Source: Planctomycetota bacterium
Lineage (GTDB): Bacteria > Planctomycetota > Phycisphaerae > Phycisphaerales > Phycisphaeraceae
Direction: 5' to 3'
Length of the DNA: 64,000 bases
NCBI GenBank assembly: GCA_016350165.1
Contig: CP066225.1
Location: 2,232,001 to 2,296,000 of the forward strand
Every line of letters begins with the position of its first letter. Position 1 is the stretch's first letter. Made by a program: the position numbers and the translations under genes. Shown here piece by piece: positions 61,861 through 64,000 of this stretch. Below the pieces are notes generated by a model. That model worked only from the letters and a program-made list of their open reading frames with translations. It was not told where the DNA came from and ran no database searches.

Positions 61861-62387
61861 CGTTATTAAATCCACTGTAACTATTAGTTAATAGAACTAA
61901 TCGAAATCCAAAATCAGATATTTAAATCAGACCTTGGAATGCTTCACTGGAAGCTGTTGTTCGTCCGACCCCCACCATCAACAGGTGGGAGATAAACTCA
62001 AACCAAACCGAAAGTGCCTGAGTGGGGTTCTGTTTACAAAGACTCACGAAGTGAAAAGATGGACTTCGCCAGCATGGAGGTAACCAACAAACATAGGCGG
62101 ACAATCAGTTCTGTTTGCTAGAAGTACCAGTTGTGTATCCGATCCAATCCCTAGGGTGTAATCTTGGCGTGGCAGGCGGTAGTGCATTCCCCTTGCCACG
62201 ATGCCATATATTAGGGGTAGTACGTAATCAGTATCAACATGATACCTAAAATATTTTCACTTTAAACCCTGTCTATTAATAACTTTATGACATTAGATGT
62301 GTCTAAGTTGACTATACTACTTTATAAGTAATGCGCAATAAAAAACCGCGATCAAAATCGCGGCTAATGTAGGAGATTTTTGTTATT
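61861..62387 (-). promoter_or_regulatory. long leader region of array member 5 with several hairpins
   Basis: About 480 gene-free bases between member 5 and the terminator of member 6. On either strand there are four hairpins: GCTTC/GAAGC (61941-61954), CCCACC/GGTGGG (61971-61989), CGAAGT/ACTTCG (62047-62068) and CGTGGCA/TGCCACG (62168-62200). They may form a structured 5' leader of member 5 or a small RNA. I could not match them to a riboswitch class. Confidence 0.35.
62339..62363 (-). terminator. terminator of array member 6
   Basis: Perfect 7-bp stem CCGCGAT / ATCGCGG with loop CAAA and T on the minus strand. Confidence 0.85.
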
Positions 62388-63083
62388 TCAAGCACGTCTT
62401 CGCCGCTTCAGAGCAGCGAACCCGAGCAAACCGAGTGTGATCGAAGCGCTGGCTGGGGTGGGGACTTGTGGTGCGTGGTATTCTTTGAGTTGGAACATCA
62501 CATCGGCAGTTTTAGCTTGATAGTCTGGTGAGCACCATGAGTCGCATATTGTATTTCCATTGTTGTTCGAGAAGCCGAGCATTTCGAGTTGATACTCTTT
62601 GCCTTTGTAGTCGATGATCGGATCAGCAAGACCGTCGAGCACGTTAAGCTTGATAGAGCTACCGTAGTCGATAAGTTCAAGGTTGAATTTGAATTGATCG
62701 GAGACGCCGGGCATTTTGAGAGTGAAGTCGATGTAGCGATAGTATGAGCCGGAGTAAACCGATGGGCTTGACCAAAGGTATAATTCCATACCTTTAAAAG
62801 GCGTACGATCCATGTTGTTCGACACTGAGGAAGTAATGTATTCACCTTCATTACGTACAGCATGTGGCGAATAACTTGTCCATGTTTTACCTGTATATAA
62901 AAGCTTTCCTACACCGGTGTGGTTCGTGATATTACCTTGGGCTGCGGAAGGTTGTCCTTCGGATGGGATCTCAATGCCTGCATAAGACCAGCCAGAATAA
63001 AACGCGGCATGTGATAATGTTGTTGTGGCAAACACGGTGATTGATGCGGCTGCAACAAAGATGGGTTTAATGAATAAAGACAT
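62388..63083 (-). CDS. PEP-CTERM protein, array member 6
   Basis: A 231-residue exported protein. GGGAG lies six bases before the ATG; the signal peptide ends near 'TTLSHAAF'. The domain carries 'GVGKLLYTGKTWTSYSP', 'PFKGMELYLW' and 'GKEYQLEMLGFSNNNGN', matching members 5 and 7. Two Cys in 'ICDSWCSP' could form a disulfide. The tail 'VPTPASASITLGLLGFAAL' and 'KRRRRA' is a VPTP-type PEP-CTERM signal. Confidence 0.9.
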   Translation of the reverse strand: MSLFIKPIFVAAASITVFATTTLSHAAFYSGWSYAGIEIPSEGQPSAAQGNITNHTGVGKLLYTGKTWTSYSPHAVRNEGEYITSSVSNNMDRTPFKGMELYLWSSPSVYSGSYYRYIDFTLKMPGVSDQFKFNLELIDYGSSIKLNVLDGLADPIIDYKGKEYQLEMLGFSNNNGNTICDSWCSPDYQAKTADVMFQLKEYHAPQVPTPASASITLGLLGFAALKRRRRA

Positions 63084-63573
63084 TTGATTCTCCCTGAAAT
63101 CAAGTAGGCGAATAACAACTCACATAGTGAACTCGTGAATCAATCGAGTACCCCTGCACGGATCGCGCACTGCGCTATCAATGCATTAACACAAGAACAG
63201 CGCAGCTCACAGCTAATCACGTCATGTGAATAGCTAAATATTCAGTTGTCTCAATTTCCCTGATCACCAGCCAAAACTTACGCAAAACTCATTGCCTCAC
63301 GAGGCAGCAAGTCGGCTGAATTTATTACTAGTCAACTAGACAATTCGTACGATCTAAAGCCAATCCAATAGTAAGTAAAAGTACTAGGTAATCCGTATCA
63401 GTTAGGTCTGTAACGCGCTGGAGGTCATGACTGACCCGATAACATATTCAAGTCAAGCACATCGCTGATGCGATTCAGAAATTACTGAATGTTCGAGGCT
63501 TACAACAATCATGTTAAATGGAAAAAGCCGTCATGCATTGACGGCTTTTTTGTCTTTCAAATATTCAAATCAC
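63084..63573 (-). promoter_or_regulatory. long leader/promoter region of array member 6
   Basis: About 440 gene-free bases. It contains two hairpins, TGCCTC-AC-GAGGCA (63293-63306) and CTGCGCT/AGCGCAG (about 63167-63203), besides the terminator of member 7. Nothing else is recognised. Confidence 0.35.
63521..63553 (-). terminator. terminator of array member 7
   Basis: 12-bp stem AAAAAGCCGTCA / TGACGGCTTTTT with a five-base loop. Confidence 0.9.
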
Positions 63574-64000
63574 TCAAGCTTGGCGGCGGCGTTTCAGAAC
63601 ACCCAATCCGATTAAGCCGAGTGAGATTGATGCGGTAGCAGGAGTTGGCACTGCGACAAATTCAAACTTAACATCAGCGGTCATAGCCGTGTTAGTATCA
63701 AGTGGATTGGTCAGGATTGATAATCCATCGACCACGCCACCATTCGCATATTCAAAGCTGACTAAACGCAGTTGATAGTCCATGCCTTGGAAACTTACGA
63801 TTTGAACCGCTGTATCATCGATCGCTGCAAGCTTAGTTTGATTACCAAGATCTGTGAACTCAAAATGAAATACAAAATCATCCAAGCTTGGATCTAAACT
63901 CAAATTCAAATCAACGAATTGATACGACGTGCCTGCAACCATGTTGATACCTCCGGATGAGATATAGGCTTTGACTGCAGAAAATTCTTGCGTAAATAGC
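63574..64000 (-). CDS. PEP-CTERM protein, array member 7 (5' end outside the window)
   Basis: The C-terminal ~141 residues of an array member; the frame is open to the right edge of the window. Upstream residues 'TQEFSAVKAYISSGGINMVAG' align with 'FKGMELYLW' of member 6, so the gene continues beyond the edge and the internal ATG at 63942 is not the start. It has 'GMDYQLRLVSFEYANGG' and the tail 'VPTPATASISLGLIGLGVL' with 'KRRRQ', a VPTP-type PEP-CTERM signal. Confidence 0.88.
   Translation of the reverse strand, partial: LFTQEFSAVKAYISSGGINMVAGTSYQFVDLNLSLDPSLDDFVFHFEFTDLGNQTKLAAIDDTAVQIVSFQGMDYQLRLVSFEYANGGVVDGLSILTNPLDTNTAMTADVKFEFVAVPTPATASISLGLIGLGVLKRRRQA

Noticed and set aside
57635-61900. 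CTAG-N6-CTAG and CTATTAGTTAATAG sites as further palindrome copies
   Set aside because: They are 14 bases long and do not fit the 15-bp spacing, so I left them out of the count.
1-64000. tRNA or rRNA genes
   Set aside because: I looked for T-arm GTTCGANTC patterns with a matching acceptor stem and for conserved rRNA segments and found none.

Overview
The window looks like chromosomal DNA of a Planctomycetota bacterium, most likely of the class Phycisphaerae. This is an inference from gene content: many PEP-CTERM secreted proteins, including a THxN-type array, a pseudopilin-like protein carrying the 'DGHVE' tail, Gfo/Idh/MocA, ThuA and sugar-isomerase type carbohydrate genes, and mixed Shine-Dalgarno usage. 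No rRNA, tRNA, CRISPR array, prophage or complete IS element was found.

Layout. 1-9 kb: the start of an FAD-linked oxidase, a GntR regulator followed by a Gfo/Idh/MocA oxidoreductase and a sugar isomerase-like gene (a small carbohydrate locus), two PEP-CTERM proteins and an S41 peptidase. 9-14 kb: three diverged membrane-anchored paralogs plus a fourth remnant. 14-16.4 kb: dnaA and a gene-free region with two DnaA-box-like sites and a folded RNA-like element, the candidate oriC. 16.4-24.6 kb: housekeeping genes (GNAT, class A beta-lactamase-fold hydrolase, two methyltransferases including prmC, Ntn amidase, glycosyltransferase, panC). 24.7-34.7 kb: a secreted beta-rich protein, a regulator plus two duplicated membrane proteins, a D-cysteine desulfhydrase-like enzyme, a pseudopilin, a lipoprotein, an HAF-like protein and a divergent HxlR/DinB pair with palindromic operators. 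34.7-44 kb: two tandem SulP transporters, ribD, an AsmA-like protein, a RAYT transposase framed by REP-like elements, an SDR and Ada. 44-56 kb: a membrane-anchored protein, an AT-rich KAP NTPase, an NfeD protease, two thioredoxin-fold paralogs, an odd CCCGGAA-rich stretch, ThuA, a VOC protein and a membrane-tethered HTH protein. 57.8-64 kb: a tandem array of seven PEP-CTERM/THxN-like genes, some of which have lost the sorting signal.

The strongest undescribed signal is a dispersed 15-bp gapped palindrome, consensus CTAWYNNNNNRWTAG. I find 26 copies by eye (24 fit the full consensus), against about one expected by chance. They occur on intergenic DNA, across stop codons and inside genes in two reading frames. 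Strand composition of the top strand also changes polarity at about 11, 25 and 45 kb, independently of gene direction, and two gene-free GTGCGC-rich segments lie next to the two C-to-G changes.
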